Under the pieces are notes generated by a model, which saw only the letters and a list, made by a program, of their open reading frames with translations, was not told the origin of the DNA and ran no database searches. DNA of 60,071 nt from Defluviitaleaceae bacterium (GTDB lineage: Bacteria > Bacillota > Clostridia > Lachnospirales > WRAX01), in the NCBI GenBank assembly GCA_009784615.1, contig WRBJ01000007.1:1-60071 (forward strand). The letters are read 5' to 3'. Both the position numbers and the translations under genes were made by a program. The stretch's first letter is position 1. Each line of letters opens with the position of its first letter. This document shows positions 33,613 to 40,792 of the stretch, one piece after another.

Positions 33613-33716
33613 CCCCCATAAAAAGGTTTTGCGCCCGCATGAGGATACGGGCGCGAAAGGGGGTTGAAATAGATTAAGGGGGGTGTGTTCGCCGGTTTGC
33701 TTGCGCAGGGACCGGC
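33611..33716. other. GC-rich nested hairpins after the nuclease gene
   Basis: AACCCCC (33611-33617) pairs with GGGGGTT (33659-33665) around an inner hairpin GCGCCCG (33631-33637)/CGGGCGC (33648-33654). A separate GCCGGT/ACCGGC hairpin follows at 33691-33716, just 3' of the tRNA on the opposite strand. No T tract follows. They may be a processing or termination element for either strand; the GC content is far above the surroundings. Confidence 0.45.
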
Positions 33717-33718
33717 CT

Positions 33719-33802
33719 TGCAGTCGACAGGACTTGAACCTGCACGAGATAATTCTCACAAGATCCTTAGTCTTGCGCGTATACCACTTCCGCCACGACT
33801 GC
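33719..33802 (-). tRNA. tRNA-Leu, anticodon AAG
   Basis: The 84-base class II tRNA folds fully: acceptor GCAGTCG/CGACTGC, D-stem GCG/CGC, anticodon stem CAAGA/TCTTG with loop CTAAGGA (anticodon AAG), long variable arm GAGA/TCTC and T-loop TTCAAGT. No CCA is encoded. Bacterial leucine tRNAs rarely carry A34; reading CUU/CUC would need deamination to inosine by TadA. One of the few GATC tetramers in the window lies in the anticodon arm. Confidence 0.9.
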
Positions 33803-33821
33803 TTGTCCAACTTTTTAAATG

Positions 33822-33850
33822 ATTATACACCATAGTAAAAAATTTGTCAA
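33822..33850 (-). promoter_or_regulatory. tRNA-Leu promoter, perfect consensus
   Basis: On the minus strand TTGACA (33850-33845), 17 bases, TATAAT (33827-33822), ending 20 bases before the tRNA 5' end. Confidence 0.85.
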
Positions 33851-33926
33851 GAAAAATTTTTTATGTTTGAAATTTTGTAAAAGTGTGATATACTTATAAT
33901 GTAAAATGTTACGAGGAGGGAAAGTT

Positions 33927-35276
33927 ATGAAAAGATACGAAGATGAAAGTTTTGACGAGCAATTAAATGAATACGATGTTGTGTTGCAAGAGGATTTTTG
34001 GGAAGACGAGCGGTTGGATAAGGCGGATAAGCGCAAGGCGGGCGGGCGGTTGTTTTTAGCTGTTGCGGTTGTGCTTATTGTAACCTTTGTTGGTGCGCCT
34101 TTGTTGGGGGCTGGGCTTGGTTTTGGCTCGCAGATAGCCACAAACTATATGTTGCCAAGGCTTTTAGATGATTCTGCCGCACGTGAAGGTTTTGCTTTTG
34201 ATAATGTGCATACACCGCTTTCGCCGCTTGCTGTTCGCAATTTGGATGGTGACACCCCGCTTGTAGGGCGAAAAGATTATGTTGCGCTTGTAGAGGCTGT
34301 TAAGCCCAGCGTGGTAACGCTGTCGGTTGTTATGCCATCTGACGCTTCGGTGCGTGCAGGCGAAACCCGCTCTAGGGCAGGCACGGGGATATTGATGTAC
34401 GAAACAGCATCACGGTATTATATTGCTACAAATGCGCATGTTATCGCTGGTGGTGTAGAGGTTTATGCGTCTATAGAAGGCTCTGCGCCTATTGCTACCA
34501 TACCTATAGGACGTGATGATGCTGAAGATTTGGCGGTTATTGCCGTTGAAAAAGGCGAGGCAGTGCGTGCGGGCGTTACCAGTGTTACATTAGCACGTTT
34601 TGGAGATTCTCACGCCGCACAGGTTGGCGAAATTGTTGTTGCCATAGGCAATGCAATGGGCGAGGGGATAGCGGTTACAAACGGTATTGTCAGCGCAAAG
34701 GATGTAGAAATTTATGTTGATGGAATGTTTTTGGATGTTTTGCAGACCAACGCCGCTATAAACCGTGGTAATTCTGGCGGACCTTTGGTTAATGTTTTTG
34801 GTGAAGTAATAGGCATTAACACTGCAAAATTTAATGAACAAGTGGCGGAAGCAATGGGTTATGCAATACCATCAAATGTGGCGAAGCCTATTTTGGAACG
34901 CATTATGCACGAAGGACCAGAAGCACCACGCCCAAGGATTGGCATAAACGGCGACACGTGGACGGCAAGGGATGCACAGAATTTTGTAACAACACTAACC
35001 CGCCGAGGGCATAACCCGCAAACGCTTATGGTGCCACAGTCTGGCGCACTGGTTACACTTGTTGGTATGGGAGGTCCTGCGTATCAGGCGGGAATGCAAC
35101 GTAATGATATAATTGTCGCTGTTGGCGGCGTGACTATTGATAATTTTGATGACCTAATAAGCAATATGGGAACTCGCAGGGAAGGCGATATTGTGGTGTT
35201 TACTGTTATACGTGGCGGATTAGAGCGGATTGATATACCAATAACGCTTGGCGAGCCGATTATGCCGTCGTTTTAG
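33927..35276 (+). CDS. HtrA/DegP-like membrane-anchored serine protease
   Basis: The 449-residue protein has an acidic cytoplasmic N-tail of about 40 residues, one membrane helix (about 44-70), a trypsin-like domain and one PDZ domain (about 365-440). The catalytic triad is visible as NAHVI (His), DAEDLAVI (Asp) and RGNSGGPLVN (Ser). HtrA proteases degrade misfolded secreted proteins at the outer face of the membrane. The ATG at 33927 follows GAGGAGGGAAAGTT. It stands alone, ended by a strong terminator. Confidence 0.93.
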   Translation: MKRYEDESFDEQLNEYDVVLQEDFWEDERLDKADKRKAGGRLFLAVAVVLIVTFVGAPLLGAGLGFGSQIATNYMLPRLLDDSAAREGFAFDNVHTPLSPLAVRNLDGDTPLVGRKDYVALVEAVKPSVVTLSVVMPSDASVRAGETRSRAGTGILMYETASRYYIATNAHVIAGGVEVYASIEGSAPIATIPIGRDDAEDLAVIAVEKGEAVRAGVTSVTLARFGDSHAAQVGEIVVAIGNAMGEGIAVTNGIVSAKDVEIYVDGMFLDVLQTNAAINRGNSGGPLVNVFGEVIGINTAKFNEQVAEAMGYAIPSNVAKPILERIMHEGPEAPRPRIGINGDTWTARDAQNFVTTLTRRGHNPQTLMVPQSGALVTLVGMGGPAYQAGMQRNDIIVAVGGVTIDNFDDLISNMGTRREGDIVVFTVIRGGLERIDIPITLGEPIMPSF

Positions 35277-35305
35277 GTGTTTGCAGGCTTTGGATTTTAA
35301 GACAT

Positions 35306-35340
35306 AAAAAAGGCAATGACGATGTGTCATTGCCTTTTTT
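35306..35340. terminator. Bidirectional terminator between the HtrA-like gene and spoIIE
   Basis: AGGCAATGAC (35311-35320) pairs with GTCATTGCCT (35326-35335) around a five-base loop, flanked by A and T tracts on both sides. It can stop both convergent genes. Confidence 0.9.
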
Positions 35341-35344
35341 ATGC

Positions 35345-37690
35345 CTATTTTCGGTCTAGTATGCGCAGTACAAGTACGGTCATATCGTCTGTTATATGCC
35401 TGCCGTAGTTTCGTTTGCCTTTTTCTAGGATGTAGTCGGCGATGTCTTGTGGGTTGCGTATTGTTAGCTCCTCTAAAAGGTCTTGCAACCAGTCGTCTTG
35501 ACCGTCTTTAACGCTGTCTGCTACGCCGTCTGTAACCATTACAACTATGTCGCTGTGCGACAAATATCGTTCGCAGGTGTCTATTTCGACGGTGTCAAGT
35601 ATACCTACGGGCAATGTCCACGAGCCTATTTGCTCTACCTTGCCGTCCCGCAAAAGGTATGACGCCGACGCACCTATTTTCATAAATTCTGCAAGACCGT
35701 TGTTTAGGTCTATCATACAAATATCTAATGTTGAAAAAAATTCGTCTTGCGATTTTAACAGCAGTGCCGAATTAATTAATTTTATTGCGATGTCTTTTTT
35801 GAAGCCTTTTTCCATTAGTTCTTCCAAAAGCTCTATTGTGGCTTCGGAGCCGTCTTTTGCCCGCAAGCCGCTTCCCATACCATCTGAAAGTGCGGCAATA
35901 AGCCGTCCGTCACGCAATTGTATTAATGAAAAGCTATCGCCGCTGTCGTTGCTGTAATCTTTGCCTGTTTTAGCAACACCGCTGTGGATGTAAAATTTTT
36001 GCTTTTCGTAATATGATAAATGCACGGTACGCCCTGCGAAACGTTCGTTTGCAAGCTCCATTTGCCGTCCTATGGCGTGCGAAATTACCTCGGCGATATG
36101 TTTTGCGTATTTTGTTTGTCCTCTGCCGCCTTTGCGTGTTAGGCTTACTTCGTATTTGCCCAATGTGTTTTCTATTACTATCAAATTATCTACTTCTACA
36201 TTTTGTTTTGCAAACTCTCGTAAAATGCGGTTTTCTGCATCTTTTTGCACATTTAGTATTGCGTCTACTTCTATTGCGAATTCGTACATAACGCTGGAAA
36301 GACCTGCAAATTGTTGGTGTATGGTGCTTTTTGCTTCTATCACTTTTTGCTGCCATTCACGACCGACACGGTCTATTTCTAGCGATGCCCCTAAATGCCC
36401 CATAAAATCGGCGGGATAGACACATTCTGACGCAAAGCCTATTGGTGCGTCCTCCATATATAATTTGCCGCGTTTATCGGCTTTTTGTACAATCTCACTT
36501 ACATATCCCCAAGTGTTTTCGGCGTTTTTATCCCAGCATGCTGAAAACTTATGGCAACTTGCACATACATTTTTTTGTGCCGCCGAAATTAGCTTGTCCT
36601 CTTTAATTTCTTGTTGTGATTTATCTGAAATGCGTTGCTCGAAGGTTTTTGACAGCTTTTTATAACCGCCTGCTATGTCGTAAATGCGGTTAAGCACTTG
36701 TTCACGTATACGCTCTATATATTCTGTAGATGGGTTAAGTGCGGGGTTGACAGCGACGTGGATATTGGATAGGAAAGATTTTGGCAGGGCTATAAACACA
36801 GCCCCTGCAAGTGCTACCGACAAAGCCGCCGACCAGCCTACCAGCTCTAAATCGAAATATAATGCCGCAAAAAATGCTACAATAATAAAAGCCGCAAAAG
36901 ATTGCGGACGACCCATAGAGCGCACAGCACCAGCCGCAAAGCCTGCCACGCCAAGCAAGGCCGCCATAAAAATAAACTCGAAGCCCGTTATGTTTAGCAA
37001 AAAGCCTAGGAGCATACCGCAGGTGGCGGCAACTGTTGCGCCGCCGGATTGCGCCGCCAACAGCACTATAACAGCGACCGAAAAGTAGCGTAGTGAAAAC
37101 TGCCAAATATACACATCCGCTATGCCTACCATTATAATACCTGCCATTATCAGCACCGATATAATTTCTTCGTTGCTCATTGTGCCACGTTTTTTGTTTG
37201 GCATAATGCAAGCCATACCACGGGTTAGCACCAAAGCCAAGGCAAAAATTAGCCCGCCTTCCAGCACATTTATAAGCATAGTAAAAATGCCTTCGCTACG
37301 TATGATGATTAGCACAAAGCCCGATATTATTACGGCGACACCTGCCGTTAAAGCCTGCGAAAAGCTGGCTATATCACGGCTTGTTTTTGGTTTAAGGCTG
37401 ACTATTAGGTTTGCGGCGCATAAAATTACGATTGCCAATAAATACTTCATTGAAAAATCTGTACGAAATGTTGTGAAAATGCCTAGGGTTGCAAAAAGTG
37501 CGGCGAAGTAGAATTTTGCACCTTTGAATAAAAATGCAGAAATGTAGGCAAGCGCAAAGGGGCTTGCGGCATCAAAAACCAAGGCACGAGCCGCCGCAAA
37601 ACTACCTGCCACCAAAAAGACATCGGTTAGTAGCCGACGATTGATGTTCCATTTAAAAGTCGTTTCTTTTCTTCTTTCGTAAGCCTGCAT
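35345..37690 (-). CDS. spoIIE: Stage II sporulation protein E (PP2C phosphatase)
   Basis: The 781-residue protein has about ten N-terminal membrane helices (to about residue 310), a regulatory middle with cysteines (NVCASCHKFSACWDK) and a C-terminal PP2C domain (LIAALSDGMGSGLRAKDGSEATIELLEELMEKGF; VVMVTDGVADS). SpoIIE dephosphorylates SpoIIAA to release sigma-F in the forespore and interacts with FtsZ at the polar septum. The ATG follows GGTGATATT. Its promoter has the unusual wide spacing expected for Spo0A-activated spoIIE. Confidence 0.95.
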   Translation of the reverse strand: MQAYERRKETTFKWNINRRLLTDVFLVAGSFAAARALVFDAASPFALAYISAFLFKGAKFYFAALFATLGIFTTFRTDFSMKYLLAIVILCAANLIVSLKPKTSRDIASFSQALTAGVAVIISGFVLIIIRSEGIFTMLINVLEGGLIFALALVLTRGMACIMPNKKRGTMSNEEIISVLIMAGIIMVGIADVYIWQFSLRYFSVAVIVLLAAQSGGATVAATCGMLLGFLLNITGFEFIFMAALLGVAGFAAGAVRSMGRPQSFAAFIIVAFFAALYFDLELVGWSAALSVALAGAVFIALPKSFLSNIHVAVNPALNPSTEYIERIREQVLNRIYDIAGGYKKLSKTFEQRISDKSQQEIKEDKLISAAQKNVCASCHKFSACWDKNAENTWGYVSEIVQKADKRGKLYMEDAPIGFASECVYPADFMGHLGASLEIDRVGREWQQKVIEAKSTIHQQFAGLSSVMYEFAIEVDAILNVQKDAENRILREFAKQNVEVDNLIVIENTLGKYEVSLTRKGGRGQTKYAKHIAEVISHAIGRQMELANERFAGRTVHLSYYEKQKFYIHSGVAKTGKDYSNDSGDSFSLIQLRDGRLIAALSDGMGSGLRAKDGSEATIELLEELMEKGFKKDIAIKLINSALLLKSQDEFFSTLDICMIDLNNGLAEFMKIGASASYLLRDGKVEQIGSWTLPVGILDTVEIDTCERYLSHSDIVVMVTDGVADSVKDGQDDWLQDLLEELTIRNPQDIADYILEKGKRNYGRHITDDMTVLVLRILDRK

Positions 37691-37706
37691 AATATCACCA
37701 TTAATG

Positions 37707-37739
37707 ATTATATATGAGGTAGAAGGAAAAATTTGTCAA
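37707..37739 (-). promoter_or_regulatory. spoIIE promoter, 21-bp spacer, Spo0A-box-like -35
   Basis: On the minus strand TTGACA (37739-37734), 21 bases, TATAAT (37712-37707). The complementary strand over the -35 reads TTTGTCAAA, one base from the 0A-box core TGTCGAA. In Bacillus subtilis spoIIE also has a 21-bp spacer and needs Spo0A-P. Confidence 0.65.
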
Positions 37740-37806
37740 AACTTGAGCGGGTTGAAAATTTTTTTGAGCGGGTTTATTGTAGCCCCGTATACATATCAAG
37801 TAGTGT

Positions 37807-37880
37807 CTTGGCTGGATTGCTTCGGGCTTGGTGTGTGTTGGTTTATGTAGGCGGTAGCCCTCGCAATGACGGGTGGGATT
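37807..37880. repeat. Decayed intergenic inverted repeat
   Basis: ATTGC..GGGCT (about 37817-37829) faces AGCCC..GCAAT (about 37857-37868) across about 27 bases, ending CAATGACGGG. The TTGCTTCG...TCGCAATGACGG pattern recalls short dispersed intergenic repeats seen in many bacterial genomes. No coding sequence is convincing between 37691 and 37886. Confidence 0.35.
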
Positions 37881-37886
37881 GGATGG

Positions 37887-38234
37887 TTATTGTGGCGTTA
37901 TATCTTTATAAGGTAAGACTGAGCATATGATGAGGGTGGTATTGTCGGTGCAATATACGGATAGTCTGTCTTTTGGTTTCCAGCCCAAAGCATCCCTTAA
38001 TGTTTGGGGGAAGAACACCCTGCCTTTTTTTACTTTTGACATTATAATGTTTTGTGGTGATGCTTGTTGGCTGGCGTTTGGTTTTTGGTTTGTTTCTTTT
38101 TGCATAATGACGATATTGCCTATGGGTAAAAGGGTTACTGCATCGTCGGGCAGTAGCCGCAGATGTTTTCTAAATTGAAGGTGGATGGGTATACTGTGCA
38201 GGTCGTCGATTATTCTTATTTCGGCTTTGTACAT
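37887..38234 (-). CDS. Protein with two AbrB-like swapped-hairpin domains
   Basis: The 115-residue protein appears to repeat a beta-rich AbrB-type fold: residues 1-45 (AEIRIIDDLHSIPIHLQFRKHLRLLPDDAVTLLPIGNIVIMQK) and 66-107 (SKVKKGRVFFPQTLRDALGWKPKDRLSVYCTDNTTLIICSV), joined by a Gln/Asn/Ser linker. AbrB/SpoVT/MazE domains dimerise to bind DNA; two in one chain could form a self-contained unit. The ATG follows AGGGGTGTATTTTTT. It is divergent from the candidate small RNA, with about 50 bases between their starts and promoters. It may be a transition-state-type regulator. Confidence 0.65.
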   Translation of the reverse strand: MYKAEIRIIDDLHSIPIHLQFRKHLRLLPDDAVTLLPIGNIVIMQKETNQKPNASQQASPQNIIMSKVKKGRVFFPQTLRDALGWKPKDRLSVYCTDNTTLIICSVLPYKDITPQ

Positions 38235-38281
38235 AAAAAATACACCCCTTATGTCTTTTTGGTGTCAAGATGGAAATGTGC

Positions 38282-38310
38282 TTGACAAATAAGACCTGAG
38301 TGTGTATAAT
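38282..38310 (+). promoter_or_regulatory. Perfect sigma-A promoter before a candidate small RNA
   Basis: TTGACA (38282-38287), 17 bases, TATAAT (38305-38310). Predicted start is about 38317, immediately before a structured region and an intrinsic terminator. Confidence 0.85.
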
Positions 38311-38316
38311 ATCCTC

Positions 38317-38394
38317 AAGTCCTTCGGGGCGGTTTCGGGCTTGCTTGGGTGGCGTTATCGTGTGAAGGATTTAGCCGCCCAAGCAAGTTTTTTT
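38317..38394 (+). ncRNA. Candidate small structured RNA with pseudoknot and terminator
   Basis: Behind a perfect promoter lies an approximately 78-base transcript with no ORF. Its 3' half is a 14-base stem (38340-38353 with 38374-38387, one G-U) followed by seven T, an intrinsic terminator. The 20-base loop contains GAAGGATTT (38364-38372), which can form nine pairs with AAGTCCTTC at the very 5' end (38317-38325, one G-U), giving a pseudoknot. Short length, strong promoter and terminator argue for a discrete sRNA or a terminated leader. I cannot match it to a known family. Confidence 0.6.
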
Positions 38395-38437
38395 ATTTAT
38401 GAAAACGCCCTCTGTGGTATAGTATAAAATGTTTTGT

Positions 38438-38461
38438 GGGGTTTGTCAAGGGGTTTTTTGG
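38438..38461 (-). repeat. Two 12-bp units like those at the RRNPP promoter
   Basis: On the plus strand GGGGTTTGTCAA (38438-38449) and GGGGTTTTTTGG (38450-38461). The first is the reverse complement of TTGACAAACCCC, differing by one base from the unit at 5879-5890. It lies between the candidate sRNA and the Stn-like operon promoter. Confidence 0.4.
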
Positions 38462-38508
38462 TTTATTGTGGCAGATTGTATTTATTATATGTAAAGAACA
38501 ATTTGTGC

Positions 38509-38537
38509 TTGAAATTTTGTTTTGGTTGGGGTATAAT
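38509..38537 (+). promoter_or_regulatory. Promoter of the Stn-like operon
   Basis: TTGAAA (38509-38514), 17 bases, TATAAT (38532-38537), 38 bases before the first gene. Confidence 0.7.
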
Positions 38538-38574
38538 TCTAAAGATAGTATAAAAATTAACAGGAGGTTTTGTA

Positions 38575-39051
38575 ATGGACATAGATTTAAAGGCGTTGGA
38601 CGGCGTTTTTGCTGTAGCAGGGCGTGATGAGGGTGCGCTTATTGCGGTGTTGCAGGGGGCGCAGGATTTGTATGGATATTTGCCGATGGAGGTTTTGGAG
38701 CGTATTGCGGACGAGATGGGGCTGGCTGTGGCGAAGGTTTTAGGGGTTACGACGTTTTATGCTCAGTTTCGCACAAAGCCTGTTGGTAAAAATTTGATAC
38801 TATTATGCCAAGGGACGGCTTGCCACGTTAATGATTCTGCTATGGTTGAGGAGGTTATTAGCGAGCATTTGGGTATTGCAGAGGGTGATATTACTGATGA
38901 CGGGCTGTTTTCTTATAACAACGTGGCTTGTTTGGGGTGTTGCAGCCTTGCACCTGCTATGATGATTGGCGATAAGGTTTATGGAAATTTAGACAGAGAG
39001 AAAATTGAAAAGATTTTGGATGATATAAGGGAGGTTGCGTTGTGCGAATAG
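38575..39051 (+). CDS. NuoE/HydC-like thioredoxin-fold [2Fe-2S] subunit
   Basis: The 158-residue protein has the NuoE fold with cluster ligands CQGTAC (about residues 81-86) and CLGCC (about 120-124), and the N-terminal helical part (VLQGAQDLYGYLPMEVLERIADEMGLAVAKVLGVTTFYAQF). In bifurcating complexes it passes electrons to the NuoF-like flavoprotein, whose gene overlaps its end by ten bases. The set lacks a hydrogenase catalytic subunit, which points to the Stn transhydrogenase rather than HydABC. Confidence 0.9.
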   Translation: MDIDLKALDGVFAVAGRDEGALIAVLQGAQDLYGYLPMEVLERIADEMGLAVAKVLGVTTFYAQFRTKPVGKNLILLCQGTACHVNDSAMVEEVISEHLGIAEGDITDDGLFSYNNVACLGCCSLAPAMMIGDKVYGNLDREKIEKILDDIREVALCE

Positions 39052-40775
39052 TTGTTGGTCGTGGCAGTTGCGGTAATGCCGCAGGGGCTAGTGATGTTTT
39101 TGCGGCTTTTGTGGCGGCGGGTTTTGCGCCTGCTATTACGGGTTGCGTTGGTGCTTGTTATCTTGAGCCTATTGTGGATATTTATTATGATTCTGGTGCG
39201 AAAAAGCGTTTTGTTAGGGTGGATGAAAAGGGTACGGACGAGATTATAAAGCATTTAAAAGGCGAAGAAAACCACGTTGTTGATTATACTATAGGCGATA
39301 ATGACGCAAAAATTTTGTTGGAGCAAAAGCGTGTTGCGCTGGTTAACTGCGGTGTTATTAACCCCGAGGATATAAACGAGTACATAGCAAAAAATGGGTA
39401 TGAAGCGATTAAAGCGATAGTTGCGGGACGCACGCCAGAGGAAGTTATTGAGGAAGTGAAGGTTTCGGGGCTTGCTGGGCGTGGCGGGGCTGGTTTTCCT
39501 ACTTGGTTTAAATGGAATGCGGCACGGCAAAATGCGGCTGATAAAAAGTATATTATTTGTAATGCAGACGAAGGCGACCCTGGGGCTTTTATGGACAGGG
39601 CTATTATAGAAGGCGACCCGCACGCAATTATTGAGGGTATGATGATTGCGGGGTTTGCTATTGGTTCTGACGAAGGGATTGTGTATGTGCGTGCGGAGTA
39701 TCCGCTTGCCATCACACGTTTGGAAATTGCTTTGGAGCAAGCCCGTAGTGGCGGATATTTGGGCAAAAATTTGTTTGGGACGGATTGGTCTTTTGATATA
39801 CGTATAAAGGCTGGTGCGGGTGCTTTTGTTTGTGGTGAAGAAACGGCTTTGATAGCGTCTTTGGAAGGCGAGCGGGGTATGCCAAGGCTTAAACCGCCTT
39901 TTCCTGCACAAAAGGGGTATAAGGGCAAGCCTAGCAATATTAATAATGTAGAAACGCTGGCGAATGTGCCGTGGATATTGCGCAATGGCGGTTGTGCTTT
40001 TGCCGCTATGGGTACTGAAAATTCTAAGGGTACAAAGGTTTTTGCGCTGGCTGGAAAGATTAATAATGGCGGGTTGGTTGAAGTGCCTATGGGTGCTACG
40101 CTTAACGATGTTATTTTTGGGCTTGGCGGCGGTATTAAGGATGGTAAGGCTTTTAAGGCTGTGCAGATGGGCGGGCCGTCAGGTGGTTGTATACCTGCCG
40201 AGCTTGGCGATACTATAATAGATTATAAGAGCCTTGCTGAAACGGGTGCTATAATGGGCTCTGGCGGTATGGTTGTTATGGACGAGCATACCTGTATGGT
40301 TGGGCTTGCGAAGTTCTTTTTAGAATTTACTTGCAAGGAAAGTTGTGGGAAATGTACGCATTGCCGCATTGGCACAAAGCGTATGTTAGAGATTTTGGAA
40401 CGTATCACCAATGGCGAAGGGCGTGATGGTGATATTGAACTGCTTGAGGAGTTGTCGGGTGCTATAAAAGAAGGGTCGCTTTGTGCTTTGGGGCAGACTG
40501 CGCCAAACCCTGTTTTGACGACCCTTAAATATTTCCGCAACGAATATATCGACCATATCAAGCATAAAAAATGCACGGCTAAGTCTTGCCGTCCGCTTTT
40601 GACATTTAGTATTAAAGAGGATATGTGTACGGGCTGTAATTTATGTGGCAAGCATTGCCCGGTTAGCGGTATTAAAGGCGATTTGTGGCATGTGCATAGT
40701 GTGGAAAATTCGTCTTGTATTGCTTGCGGTAAATGTACACATTCTTGTCCTTTTGGGGCGATTGTTGTTGAATAA
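39042..40775 (+). CDS. NuoF/HydB-like FMN and Fe-S NADH-binding subunit
   Basis: The 577-residue protein has an N-terminal thioredoxin-like [2Fe-2S] domain (GRGSCGNAAGA, GCVGACYLEP), the NuoF NADH/FMN core (GLAGRGGAGFPTWFKW, CNADEGDPGAFMDR, AGAGAFVCGEETALIASLEGERGMPRLKPPFPAQKG), a [4Fe-4S] site (ESCGKCTHCRIG) and a C-terminal two-cluster ferredoxin (CTGCNLCGKHCPV, CIACGKCTHSCPFGA). This is the HydB/HndC/StnB plan. It handles NAD(H) and probably hosts flavin-based bifurcation. It starts with GTG. Confidence 0.93.
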   Translation: MRIVVGRGSCGNAAGASDVFAAFVAAGFAPAITGCVGACYLEPIVDIYYDSGAKKRFVRVDEKGTDEIIKHLKGEENHVVDYTIGDNDAKILLEQKRVALVNCGVINPEDINEYIAKNGYEAIKAIVAGRTPEEVIEEVKVSGLAGRGGAGFPTWFKWNAARQNAADKKYIICNADEGDPGAFMDRAIIEGDPHAIIEGMMIAGFAIGSDEGIVYVRAEYPLAITRLEIALEQARSGGYLGKNLFGTDWSFDIRIKAGAGAFVCGEETALIASLEGERGMPRLKPPFPAQKGYKGKPSNINNVETLANVPWILRNGGCAFAAMGTENSKGTKVFALAGKINNGGLVEVPMGATLNDVIFGLGGGIKDGKAFKAVQMGGPSGGCIPAELGDTIIDYKSLAETGAIMGSGGMVVMDEHTCMVGLAKFFLEFTCKESCGKCTHCRIGTKRMLEILERITNGEGRDGDIELLEELSGAIKEGSLCALGQTAPNPVLTTLKYFRNEYIDHIKHKKCTAKSCRPLLTFSIKEDMCTGCNLCGKHCPVSGIKGDLWHVHSVENSSCIACGKCTHSCPFGAIVVE

Positions 40776-40792
40776 GCTTTGGAGGATAACAA

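Noticed and set aside
37733-37930. Possible 65-codon gene between spoIIE and the AbrB-like gene
   Set aside because: It begins at a TTG inside the spoIIE -35 region, has no ribosome site and crosses a decayed inverted repeat.
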